A stretch of DNA of 64,000 nt, taken from Streptomyces sp. NRRL S-1022 (lineage in GTDB: Bacteria > Actinomycetota > Actinomycetes > Streptomycetales > Streptomycetaceae). This document shows positions 17,201 through 25,000 of this stretch, piece by piece; the stretch's first letter is position 1; each line of letters opens with the position of its first letter. The notes beneath the pieces were generated by a model. The model worked only from the letters and a program-made list of their open reading frames with translations, was not told where the DNA came from and did not search any database. The stretch lies in the NCBI RefSeq assembly GCF_000720135.1, contig NZ_JOIU01000011.1, positions 62,001 through 126,000 of the forward strand, given 5' to 3'. The position numbers were made by a program, and so were the translations under genes.

Positions 17201-17445
17201 CCGGCGCGCTGGCCGACGCGGTTGACGCCCTCGCCCGCTCGATGAGCGAGACCGACCGACCTCATCAACTGTTATGCGACCTGGCCACGAGCGTTCAGCC
17301 GGAAAAGGCCCGGCAACGTCTCGCCCGGGCCCTGCTCAGTGGTGGATGGCGAAGCTGCCTTGAGGCACTTGCCCACGTCGAACCCGCATCGGTCCATGCC
17401 ATCGCGACCGAGGTCCTGGCACGGCTGGACCGCGATTCCTTTTGA
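14212..17445 (+). CDS. STAND (NLR-like) NTPase with C-terminal helical repeats
   Basis: The 1,077-residue protein starts with motif DSGDATAHHGSVANTGI (20-36) and a natural His-rich tract (44-50). YLAQVRRIAPAELVGRDGEL leads into a NACHT/AAA-type NTPase: Walker A AWAGKS (105-110), Walker B RLVLVVDGIDED (189-200), and VILAGR near 228. A winged-helix-like segment follows, then from about residue 470 to the end many degenerate TPR-like repeats (A-x-x-x-A-x-x-G-D/x-x-x-A). STAND proteins are ATP-driven switches; the repeats normally sense, and the N-terminus passes the signal to an effector. No enzymatic effector is fused. Two TTA codons (16822, 17272) predict bldA dependence. The family is widespread in Streptomyces, but its trigger is unknown. 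Confidence 0.85.
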   Translation: MTSGDTPPCTTAADGTGVTDSGDATAHHGSVANTGIMGDVKLEHHEHHHHYPQAAPVPASPTAYLAQVRRIAPAELVGRDGELAEMAAFSTAVDSPGYLWWRAPAWAGKSALLSWFVLHPPVGVRVVSFFVTARFAGQSDRVAFTEALAEQLAGLIGERPPPLTAGNRDYVVLTLLDRAAAACSDCDERLVLVVDGIDEDRGVTAGLDAYSIASVLPAQPPAGLRVILAGRLHPPVPGDVPPDHPLHDPGIVRRLRPSERAKVVRRDMLRELGELLGGGPVERDLLGFITAAGGGLTARDLGELIGRPAWEVSERLGVVAGRSFGMRRSVWRPVEAPDVYVLGHEELQAISTERIGEPKLDAYRLRLHAWADGYRAREWPAQTPEYLLRGYFRLAHAADDLECMFACAVDASRHDRMLDLSGSDAAALEEINVTLHAFATGRRLDLVALGRLSVARAALSDRNEYLPEALPGLWCALGQVTRAEAMARAMRQLRQAVALADIARHIAGTGDTHRATVLARQAEVLARFRAGGDRWPALAAVARAYAAVGDTRRALTVAEEAETAAHGIEWALVKIAGLMTYIGATERAEAITTAMADPAAQTVALVERALSLVETGGIRQARGVVERCVDLVAGLDDVVTRARCLVDVARVLAATRDPASAVELAEKAAALAVFLRPYPRVWVWAGAARVRAGAGDATRAMELVGRAEESALEVDDPMNRATALTCAAHALADAGFFDRASATAERAEVNARSASLSRQVENLADLAIGLVAAGATDRAHVVACKAESLFQTPGGWIPTSVTMGCVAEALAKAGDIERADALVASPRSRTPDADTLARIATALATTGRPEEARAYAARAYAVAHTLSNSNLRAWMLREVACAFAAAGDIEPAEEIARGLPSVLRADVLTNVARALSAAGHTEQARASVEVAAAIMRSAADRHTYDHVRTDIAVVMGRVGRIDQAEELGNSLVDLTSRGRALAGVAAALARSGMAKRAGALADAVDALARSMSETDRPHQLLCDLATSVQPEKARQRLARALLSGGWRSCLEALAHVEPASVHAIATEVLARLDRDSF

Positions 17446-17619
17446 CGAGGTTTCGACCAGGGCGGAATTCAGCTCGTAGTCATTCGAAGGTATCGAGCCT
17501 GAGCCCGAGCGGGTGTTCACCGACAAGGCGTCCGACCACCCGGCCGGAGCCGCCGGGCGCCCCTGCGGCCAGTACCTGGAGCAGACGTCCTTGTGCGAGC
17601 CTGCGGGAGACGGCGCAAC

Positions 17620-17745
17620 CGTGCGCGCGCCGCCTCGACGGCCCGCTGGACCAGCGCAGGCAGGGTGTGGTCGTCCCGGTAGGCGTCTGTTCCCTGGAGC
17701 GACATGCCGTGCGATATGGCCGCGTAGTCGTGCCGTTGAGGCGGC
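17620..17745 (-). pseudogene. TetR-type regulator C-terminal scrap
   Basis: The minus strand reads DYAAISHGMSLQGTDAYRDD followed by HTLPALVQRAVEAARA, resembling the last helices of TetR-family ligand-binding domains (I-S-x-G-M-x-x-Q-A...). There is no DNA-binding domain nearby. The rest of 17446-17786 contains no recognisable feature. Assignment rests on one short segment. Confidence 0.4.
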
Positions 17746-17786
17746 GGTAGCAGATGGGCGCGACGGCGATTCCGGCGAGGCGCGCG

Positions 17787-18989
17787 TCAGAACCGTGTCA
17801 GGGTCAGCCGGATTCCGGTGGGTGCGGTGTCCTGGATGTAGGAGGCGAAGTCGGCGACGTCGTCGAAGGCGAAGCCGTAGGCCTTGCCGTCCTGGGTCGC
17901 CGCGTGGATGGCTTTCGCGTAGTGGTTGGTGAGGTCGGTCCGGTAGAAGGCCGAGGCGTCGGTGACGGGCTGGTCGGGGTTGCTGAGGAGGGTGGAGCGG
18001 TTGAAGCCGGCGCCCAGGACGGCGGCGACAGGACCGGTGGTGCCGTCGTTCGGTGCGGCGAGGTTGCCGTCGCAGAAGAGGACGTCGCGGGTGGACGGCT
18101 TGCCGAAGGTGACCGGGGCCGGACCGTCGAACGTGAACCTGTCGGCGCGCACCCGGCCCGTGAAGGTGCCCGCGTTGGTGGTGATCTTGAGGTCCTTGCC
18201 GGTGTAGGTGCTCCACACCTGGTCGATGTACGGGGCGAAGTAGTCCTTGGCGAACAGGCCCGCGTCCAGGCCGTGTCCGGGAGCGATGACGCGCAGGTCG
18301 TCGACGACCAGCGGGGCGAACTCCGCGACCTGCTTGACCGCGCTGAACACCGAGGCCCGGCCGCCGTCGCGCAGGGTGCCCGTGGTCTGGTCCTTGGCTC
18401 CGGTCAGCCGGATGCTCATCGGCACGCTGAACATGTCGACCATGGTCGTGTTGCAGAACATGCCCGCAGCGTTGTGGGTGAACTCGGCGCAGTCGTGCAG
18501 TACGCGGTAGTTGGGGTCGGAGGTCACCCAGCCGGCGGGGTACTGCAGTGCCGGGTTTCCGTTGCCGTCCTTGACGACCTTGAACTTCAGCTTCTGCCCG
18601 AGCGAGACGTATATGCGGCCGGACATATAGGGGAGCTTGAGGGTGGCCTCCCCGCTCGCGGGCAGGGAGAGGGCGTAATCGGTGAAGCCGTCCGCGCCGT
18701 TGTCGGACAGGGCTATCGGGGCCAGGGTGCCGTCAGGGGTGACCCGTACCTGCTTCCCGTCCTGGTTGCCGACGATGTAGACGTGCACCGAGGCGTTGTC
18801 GAACGAGCCGCTGTCGTTGACGATCGTCAGCGGCAGCGCGCCCGCCGCGGCGGCCTTCGTGCCGTTGTCCGCCGTATCGGCGAGGGCGTAGGGGCCGAGG
18901 GCCGCGACGGCGGGGGCGGCCACCGCCGCTCCGCCCAGGGCGAAGAACAGCTTGCGGCGGGTGAGACTGCGCTGGTGACGTGCTGCCAT
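17787..18989 (-). CDS. GH64 beta-1,3-glucanase (laminaripentaose-producing type)
   Basis: The 400-residue secreted protein has a twin-arginine-like signal (LTRRKLFFALGGAAVAAPAVAAL), then the GH64 fold with PLTIVNDSGSFDNASVHVYIVG at the start of the thaumatin-like beta-barrel and FSVPMSIRLTG, HDCAEFTHNAAGMFCNTTMVDM in the catalytic region. GH64 enzymes cleave beta-1,3-glucan with inversion, releasing pentasaccharides. ATG 18989 has AAAGG upstream; an ATG eight codons earlier is less likely. The gene follows the GH16 glucanase by 77 bp on the same strand, so the two secreted enzymes may be co-expressed against fungal or algal glucan. Confidence 0.9.
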   Translation of the reverse strand: MAARHQRSLTRRKLFFALGGAAVAAPAVAALGPYALADTADNGTKAAAAGALPLTIVNDSGSFDNASVHVYIVGNQDGKQVRVTPDGTLAPIALSDNGADGFTDYALSLPASGEATLKLPYMSGRIYVSLGQKLKFKVVKDGNGNPALQYPAGWVTSDPNYRVLHDCAEFTHNAAGMFCNTTMVDMFSVPMSIRLTGAKDQTTGTLRDGGRASVFSAVKQVAEFAPLVVDDLRVIAPGHGLDAGLFAKDYFAPYIDQVWSTYTGKDLKITTNAGTFTGRVRADRFTFDGPAPVTFGKPSTRDVLFCDGNLAAPNDGTTGPVAAVLGAGFNRSTLLSNPDQPVTDASAFYRTDLTNHYAKAIHAATQDGKAYGFAFDDVADFASYIQDTAPTGIRLTLTRF

Positions 18990-19066
18990 GTGTCGTGCCT
19001 TTCGTTGGTACATGTGCCTCTGGGAGGCGAGTGGGGGGTGGTGGGGTGGGCCGTCCGCCCTGCGGG

Positions 19067-20344
19067 TCAGCCCACGGTCCACTTCTGGTTGGCGGTGCCG
19101 CCGCAGGTCCAGATCTGCAGCCGAGTGCCGTCGGCGGCCGAACCGCCCGTGGCGTCCAGGCACTTGTCCGCCCCGACGTTGGTCAGGTCGTGGGCGGCGG
19201 TGTAGGTCCACTGCTGGGCCTTGCTGCCGTTGCAGGTGTGGAGCTGGACGGAGGTGCCGTCCCCAGTGGAACCGCCGCGCACGTCGAGACACTTGCCCAG
19301 CGCTCGGACGGTGCCGTCACTGCCCAGCGTCCACTTCTGGGCGTCGGCACCGGTGCAGTCGTGCAGTTGGGTCGGCGTCCCGTCCGCGGTGGAGGCGCCG
19401 GCGACGTCGACGCACATACCGCCGATGCCCTTGATGGCACCGCTCTTTCCCGTCGACCCGGTCGAGCCGCCCGTGTCGGAGGTCGAGACGCGGACATAGT
19501 CGATGGTCATCGTCTGCGGGAAGGAGGTGGCCGGATCGGGGCTGCCGGGCCAGTCGCCACCGACGGCAAGGTTCAGGATGAGGAAGAACGGGTGGTCGTA
19601 GACCCACTTCTTGCCGGTGAGGTCGGCCGGCGTGCGGGTTTCGTAGACGTGGCCGTCCACCGACCAGGTGATCGCCGTCGGGCTCCAGTCGACGGCGAAG
19701 ACGTGGAAGTCGTCGGCGAACGCCTTGCCGTCGGGCAGGGTGTAGGCGGCGCCGAGGCCGCCGGAGCCGGAATAGCCGGGGCCGTGGATGGTGCCGTGGA
19801 CCACGCCGGGCTCGTGACCGACGTTCTCCATGATGTCGATCTCGCCGCTGTTGGGCCAGCCCGCGCTCCCGAGGTCGTTGCCGAGCATCCAGAAGGCCGG
19901 CCAGACACCCCGGCCGCGCGGAATCTTGATGCGGGACTCGAAGTGGCCGTACGCCTGGCTGAAGGTGCGGGCCGTGTTGAGCCGGGCCGACGAGTACTGG
20001 CACGTCCCGTTCCAGCACTGCAGTCCGGAGTCGGTGTTCTTGCGCGCCGTGATCACCAGGTGGCCTTCGCCGTCCAGGGCGGCGTTCCGGTTGCCCGGCG
20101 TGTAGTACTGCAGCTCGTGGTTGCCGTTGCCCGAACCACCGGTCTCGAGCGTCCACTTGGCGGGGTCGGGGGCGCTTCCGGCGCTGCCGTCGAAGTCGTC
20201 GGACCAGGTCACCGCGGTAGGTGCGGCGCTGGCCCGGTTCGCGCCGGAACCGGTCGTTGTGATGAGGACGGCGGTGACGAGAGCGGCGGCGACCAGTGAG
20301 ACCAGTCCGCCGAGCGTCCACCGCCGAGCGCGATGAGCTGCCAT
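19067..20344 (-). CDS. GH16 beta-1,3-glucanase with ricin-type (CBM13) domain
   Basis: The 425-residue secreted enzyme has a signal peptide (residues 1 to about 40, ending near ASA), a GH16 jelly-roll domain with catalytic motif GEIDIMENVG near residue 165 (E-x-D-x-x-E), then a Gly/Ser/Thr linker and a three-fold ricin B-type lectin domain with QW motifs (AQKWTL, AQQWTY, NQKWTV). It hydrolyses beta-1,3-glucans such as laminarin. The start has no strong Shine-Dalgarno, but signal-peptide position supports it. A perfect LacI-type palindrome lies about 90 bp upstream. Confidence 0.93.
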   Translation of the reverse strand: MAAHRARRWTLGGLVSLVAAALVTAVLITTTGSGANRASAAPTAVTWSDDFDGSAGSAPDPAKWTLETGGSGNGNHELQYYTPGNRNAALDGEGHLVITARKNTDSGLQCWNGTCQYSSARLNTARTFSQAYGHFESRIKIPRGRGVWPAFWMLGNDLGSAGWPNSGEIDIMENVGHEPGVVHGTIHGPGYSGSGGLGAAYTLPDGKAFADDFHVFAVDWSPTAITWSVDGHVYETRTPADLTGKKWVYDHPFFLILNLAVGGDWPGSPDPATSFPQTMTIDYVRVSTSDTGGSTGSTGKSGAIKGIGGMCVDVAGASTADGTPTQLHDCTGADAQKWTLGSDGTVRALGKCLDVRGGSTGDGTSVQLHTCNGSKAQQWTYTAAHDLTNVGADKCLDATGGSAADGTRLQIWTCGGTANQKWTVG

Positions 20345-20431
20345 GGCTGGGATGACACCTTGTCTAGTGGGGGATTCAGGTGGTTCCGCCCGTACGGCGG
20401 GCCGCGGACGAGGAGGCAGAGCGTTCCGCTT

Positions 20432-20443
20432 GAGAGCGCTCTC
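20432..20443. promoter_or_regulatory. LacI/CebR-type operator upstream of GH16
   Basis: The perfect palindrome GAGAGCGCTCTC has the central GCGCTC core typical of LacI-family operators in Streptomyces (CebR box TGGGAGCGCTCCCA). It sits in the promoter region of the GH16 gene. A LacI-type regulator induced by glucan oligosaccharides probably binds it. The local LacI gene is only a remnant, so a regulator elsewhere must act. Confidence 0.65.
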
Positions 20444-20551
20444 CCGACTGCGGTGAGCCGCGGGAGGAACCCGATGGTACGCACGACGGTTACCTCGGCC
20501 AACTTGTCCGCAGCGCGCTCAACATCGCCTGAACTGCGGTTACTTGCAAAG

Positions 20552-20601
20552 TGAGTCGAGACTCAAGGTCGCTTAAGGAGTGATTAAGCCTCCCTTAAGC
20601 G
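20552..20601. promoter_or_regulatory. Two adjacent inverted repeats in the GH16 upstream region
   Basis: TGAGTCGAGACTCA (20552-20565) is a perfect 6+2+6 palindrome. Immediately after it, CGCTTAAGG (20570-20578) and CCTTAAGCG (20593-20601) form perfect 9-bp arms with a 14-base spacer. They lie between the LacI remnant and the GH16 gene. They could be operators or a bidirectional terminator. The stretch 20602-20784 shows nothing else. Confidence 0.5.
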
Positions 20602-20784
20602 AAGCGGCTCCGCGCTGGACACTCATCGGAATGGCTAATTCCGGCGATGTGGCTGCATTCGCACACAAGGGTCGCACTCGAAGCCACGCATGACATCGCC
20701 ATTCGGATTCGGACAGAAGACACTGCACTCCACGTGACCCCGGCGGGATCGCCCCGTCCAGGGCCGGAGTCCGGGGCACCGCCG

Positions 20785-21137
20785 TCAGGCGCTGGACCGG
20801 GTCACGAGACGGAGGGCAGGATCAGCGGGGTGGGATAATGCCCGTCGACGAGCGCGACGAGCATCCACGCCATCTCCCGTCCGAGAACCGTGATGGGCTG
20901 ATGGACGGTGGTCAGCGGTGGATCGGCGATCCGGGCGACGGCCAGGTCGTCGAAGCCCACCACAGCGACGTCGGCGGGGACCAGCCGGCCCGCCTCCCGC
21001 AAGGTGCGCAGCGCTCCCGCTCCCATGTTGTCGTTGGCGGCGAACACCCCGTCCAGGTCCGGGCGGTCCGCCAGGAGTGCGGCCATGGCGGCCGCTCCGC
21101 TCGACCCGGTGAAGTCCCACTCCCGCGGCGGGAGCAC
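20785..21137 (-). pseudogene. LacI-family regulator, C-terminal remnant
   Basis: The segment encodes the second half of a LacI/GalR sensor domain: RPDLDGVFAANDNMGAGALRTLREAG, then ADVAVVGFDDLAVARIADPPLTTVHQP and VLGREMAWMLVALVDGHYPTPLIL. A frameshift near 20815 separates the normal tail (LRLVTRSSA) from the main frame. The whole DNA-binding domain and first half of the sensor are missing upstream of 21137. It was probably the regulator of the adjacent glucanase genes. Confidence 0.8.
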
Positions 21138-21501
21138 GCGAGGCGAGGTACTGCACAGAGCTGTAGGGCACGATCAGGCACGGACCCGCTCTGCGTCGAT
21201 GGCGAAAGGCGGCTCGTCATCGCGTTGGCTGTGCGCAGGAACATCACAGGTTCGAGGATCTTCCTCCAATCCCCCGCACCGGTCCGATCGTCCGTGCTAA
21301 GCAACCAAGATCAAGTGCTCAGCGTTGCTGGCTTTCTCCGTTGGTGCCCAGGCTGGCCCCGCGGGCGGCTCGGCGGCCGGGGGCTCGACCGCACAGTGCA
21401 GGGGACAAGAGGGTGTGCGCGGCCTCGGCGCCGATCTTGGGGCCAACTCCCGCTATGGCATGGGGAGTCCGCCCGCACCCCTGCCGTGGCACCATGGATG
21501 C

Positions 21502-22035
21502 ATGGCACAGCACTCCGCACAGCGGCCGACGGGGGAAGCGGGGACCACCCGCTCGGTCGGGGAGCTCCTCCTCACCTTCATGGCGGGTTCGGTGCTCCTG
21601 CCCCTGCTGCAAGGCGTGACCGGCAAGGCGGGCGAAGACATCTACAGCTGGGTGCGCGGGCTGTTCCCCGGGCGGAAGGCGGAGGAGATCGAAGAGCGCC
21701 TCACGGAAGAGGGCCAGATTTGCGTCGTCGACTCCGTGCGGCGCCTGGTCTTCGAGCTGCCAGCGGATCTGACGGCCCGTGAGACCGCGGCCATCTTGAG
21801 CCTGCGGCTGCCCTCGGACACCGACACATGGCTGCTGGTCAGGAAGGACTACGCCCGGCGGATCTGGGTGATCGAGCCGACGGACGCCCCGCCCGAGCGC
21901 AGTGTGGAGGCCGCCGCCCCGGACACCGCGCCCGACGGCAGCAGGGAGGCCGGCAGCGACGACTCCCCCGCCCCACCGGACGGCAGCCCGCCGCCCTGCA
22001 CGGACATCCCGCCGCGGGCGGACGCCGAAGCGTGA
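21502..22035 (+). CDS. Membrane-associated partner of the CHAT protease
   Basis: The 177-residue protein has a short polar N-terminus, one hydrophobic segment (ELLLTFMAGSVLLPLLQGV, about 21-39), then YSWVRGLFPGRKAEEIEERL and a compact alpha/beta-looking region ending WLLVRKDYARRIWVIEP, and a Pro/Ser/Asp-rich tail. The family was not recognised. Its organisation resembles the constant small components that accompany effector proteases in actinobacterial conflict loci. The stop overlaps the CHAT gene start as GTGA, so the products are likely made in fixed ratio. The ATG at 21502 has no obvious Shine-Dalgarno. Confidence 0.65.
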   Translation: MAQHSAQRPTGEAGTTRSVGELLLTFMAGSVLLPLLQGVTGKAGEDIYSWVRGLFPGRKAEEIEERLTEEGQICVVDSVRRLVFELPADLTARETAAILSLRLPSDTDTWLLVRKDYARRIWVIEPTDAPPERSVEAAAPDTAPDGSREAGSDDSPAPPDGSPPPCTDIPPRADAEA

Positions 22036-25000
22036 CCCGGCAGGAGGCCCTGACCTGGGCGGGCAGCCTCATGCGGGCTGCCCGGCGCGTGCGCCGGGAG
22101 CGCGGCCCGAAGCAGCCACAGGAGCTGCTGACGGCCGTCCTGTCTGCCGAGAGCGATCGAGCCCTCGCGGTGTTGCAGGAGACCGTGGCGCTGAACCGCT
22201 TCCGGACCGGCCAGGAGGTCGACAGGGACAGCCTGGACATGGCTGCGATCACCGCGCTGGGCTGGTTGGAGTACCTGCGAGCCGTGGCCCAGCACCGGGA
22301 GAACGGCGGACCGGAGCTGTCCCGGGCGCTGTCCATCCTGTTCACGGCCTACCAGGTCGATCCTGCCTCCGTGCCCCGCGAGACGCTGCCGGTCTTCATC
22401 CCGATCGCCCCGTCTCCCGCCCTGTCGCTCGTCGCGAGCAGACTCCAGGAGCATCAGGTCACCAGGGAGTTCGAACCGCTGCGCCAGGCCCTGGACCTGC
22501 TGGAGGCCACGCAGGCCGGCCCCGACCAGGCGGCGCCGCTCGCCGAGGGGTGGCTGGACCTGCTGGTGTCCGCCCAGTCGGCCTTGTCCATGCACCACAA
22601 GGTCCTGTTCCTGCGCACCGGTATGCGCGAGCACCTGGAACAGGCCGTCGAGATATGCCGTACGGCGCTTGCCAGGAGCCCCGCCGAGCATTGGCCGGAG
22701 CTGGCCGACCAGCTCTCGGACTGCCTGCGCTCCCAAGGGGAGTCGTACGGCGACCTCGCGGCGGCGGAAGAGGCTATCGCGCTCAGCCGTGAAGCCGTCC
22801 GCAGGGCGCGGGCGGCCGGCGTCGTGGATCCGCGGATGCTGTCCCGTCTCGCGGTGGCCCTGCGTGTCGCCTACACCCTGTCGTCGGCACTCGACCGGAT
22901 CGACGAGGCCGTACGGTACGGCCGTCAGGCCGTCGAGCAGACACCCCGCGACGATCCCAATTGGCCTTTGCGAGCTGGCAATCACGCGACGTCGCTCAGC
23001 ATGCGCCACCGGCTCACCGAACGTACGCGGGACATCGCCGAGGCCGTGGAGTGGTACACCCGCGCCGCCGAACTCCCGCTGGAGCCCGGGCATCCCGACC
23101 CGGGCATGCCTCACAGCAATCTCTGCGAGGCGCTCAGGGCCCGCTACCTGCCGACGACCGACATCGCGGGGCTCACCCGAGCGGTCGAGGCCGGACGCCG
23201 CGCTGTCGGCCTCACCCCACCCGAGCACGTCAACTACGGCCTGTACACAGGAAATCTGGCAGCCGCCCTGAACACCCTCACGGCACTGACCGGCGATCCG
23301 GGCAACGCCGACGAGGCGCTGCGCATGGCCCGCGCCTCGGTGGCAGCGACCCCTCCGGGACACGCCCACTTCCTTCTCCGGCTGGGCGCGTTGGTCGCGG
23401 CGCTGATCGAGAAGGACCGCGGCACCCACGACACGGCCACGCTCGAGGACTGTCTCCGGCTGTTACGCAAAGGCCTCGACGCCGCGAGCCCCGCACATCC
23501 CGACTACCCCAGCGCCCTCGCCGTTCACGTGCAGATCCTTCAGGAGCTGTACAGGCGTACCGAACGGCGGGCCTATGTGGAGGAATCCGTGCGGGCCCTG
23601 CGCGTGGCAAGCGAGGCGCTCTCTGCCAACCGGTTCGACGTGGGCAGCGTCCTTTGCCTGTTGCCCCTCGCGTGGGGCGAGGCTGTCGCGGCCAAGGTCG
23701 TGGCGCCCGAGGAGCTGGCGCGGCTCGTCCCCGTGATCCGCACACATCTGCGGGGTTCCGAGCCTGGCTCGGCCGAGCGCTGCGAGTTCCTCGTCGCCCT
23801 GACCAACGCACTGATCTATCAACATCAGTTCGACCCGCGTCCCGAACTGCTCGACGAGGCCATTGCGACGGCCACCGAGATCAGCTCGGTCGGCACGCAG
23901 TACCACGTGCACCTGCCTGAGTACCTGGTCGCCCAGTCGATCCCTTTCATGCAGCTGTATGCCAGCTACGGCGACCCTGTCGCACTGACGGAGGCGATCG
24001 CCGTGCTGCGGCGCGCGCACGGCCTACTGGCGGGCCTCGACCACAGCCGCGCGGACGTGGCCCAGCGGCTGTGCGTCCTGCTGATCTACGCGGTCGACTT
24101 CCAGGGGCCTACCGCTGTCACGGACGCCATCCGCTACGCCCGTGAGGCCGTGCAGCTGTTACCCGCCGGGACGCGCGGGCATGGCAACGCGCTCACGCTG
24201 CTCAGCGCAGCCCTCCAGCTGCACAGCGACCGGACCCGGTCCAGGCGCCACCTCGACGAGGCGCTCGCCATCTCCCGTGCCCTGCTCGCGCAGACACCGT
24301 CCGACTCGACCGCGCGGCCGCAGTACCTGTGGGACCTGGGCCTCGGTCTGATGCGCAAGGCCCGACTCGACGACGACCTCCGGCCGCTCGATGAGGCTGT
24401 CGAGACGTTCCGCACCCTGACGGAGGCGGAATCGGCGGACGACCCCGCGCGGCCCGGCCACCTCGCCCAACTCGCCCAGCTGTACAAGGCCCGGCACGAC
24501 GCGACCGGCCGGGTGGCCGACCTGAACGCCGCTCTCGACACCTACGACGAGGCCGCGCGGACGCCGAACGCCTCCCCTCAGGACCTGCTCCTGGCGGGCC
24601 GCAGCAGTGCCGAACTCCACGCCGCACGCGGCGACTGGGGCCCTGCGATGAAGGCGTACGCGCTGGCGGTCGGGCAACTGCCCTTCGTGGTGGGCCCGCG
24701 ACTGAATCGGCATACGCAGGACGCGCTGCTGCCGGACACGACCGGCGTGGCGATCGCCGCCGCGTCGTGTGCACTGGAGCTGGCCGATCCGCTTCGGGCC
24801 GTTCGGATGCTCGAAGCGGGGCGGGCCACGCTCATCACCCAGGCGATCGACCTGCGGGGCCCCCTGGCGACGGCGCGCGGGCACGCGCCGCATCTGGCAG
24901 CGCGGTGGCAGCAACTGCGCCAGGAGGCCGCCGCCCGCTTCCCGGAGAACCTGGTCCAGCGCCATGGACGGGCCGCGCGCTGGGACACGCTGCGCAGGGA

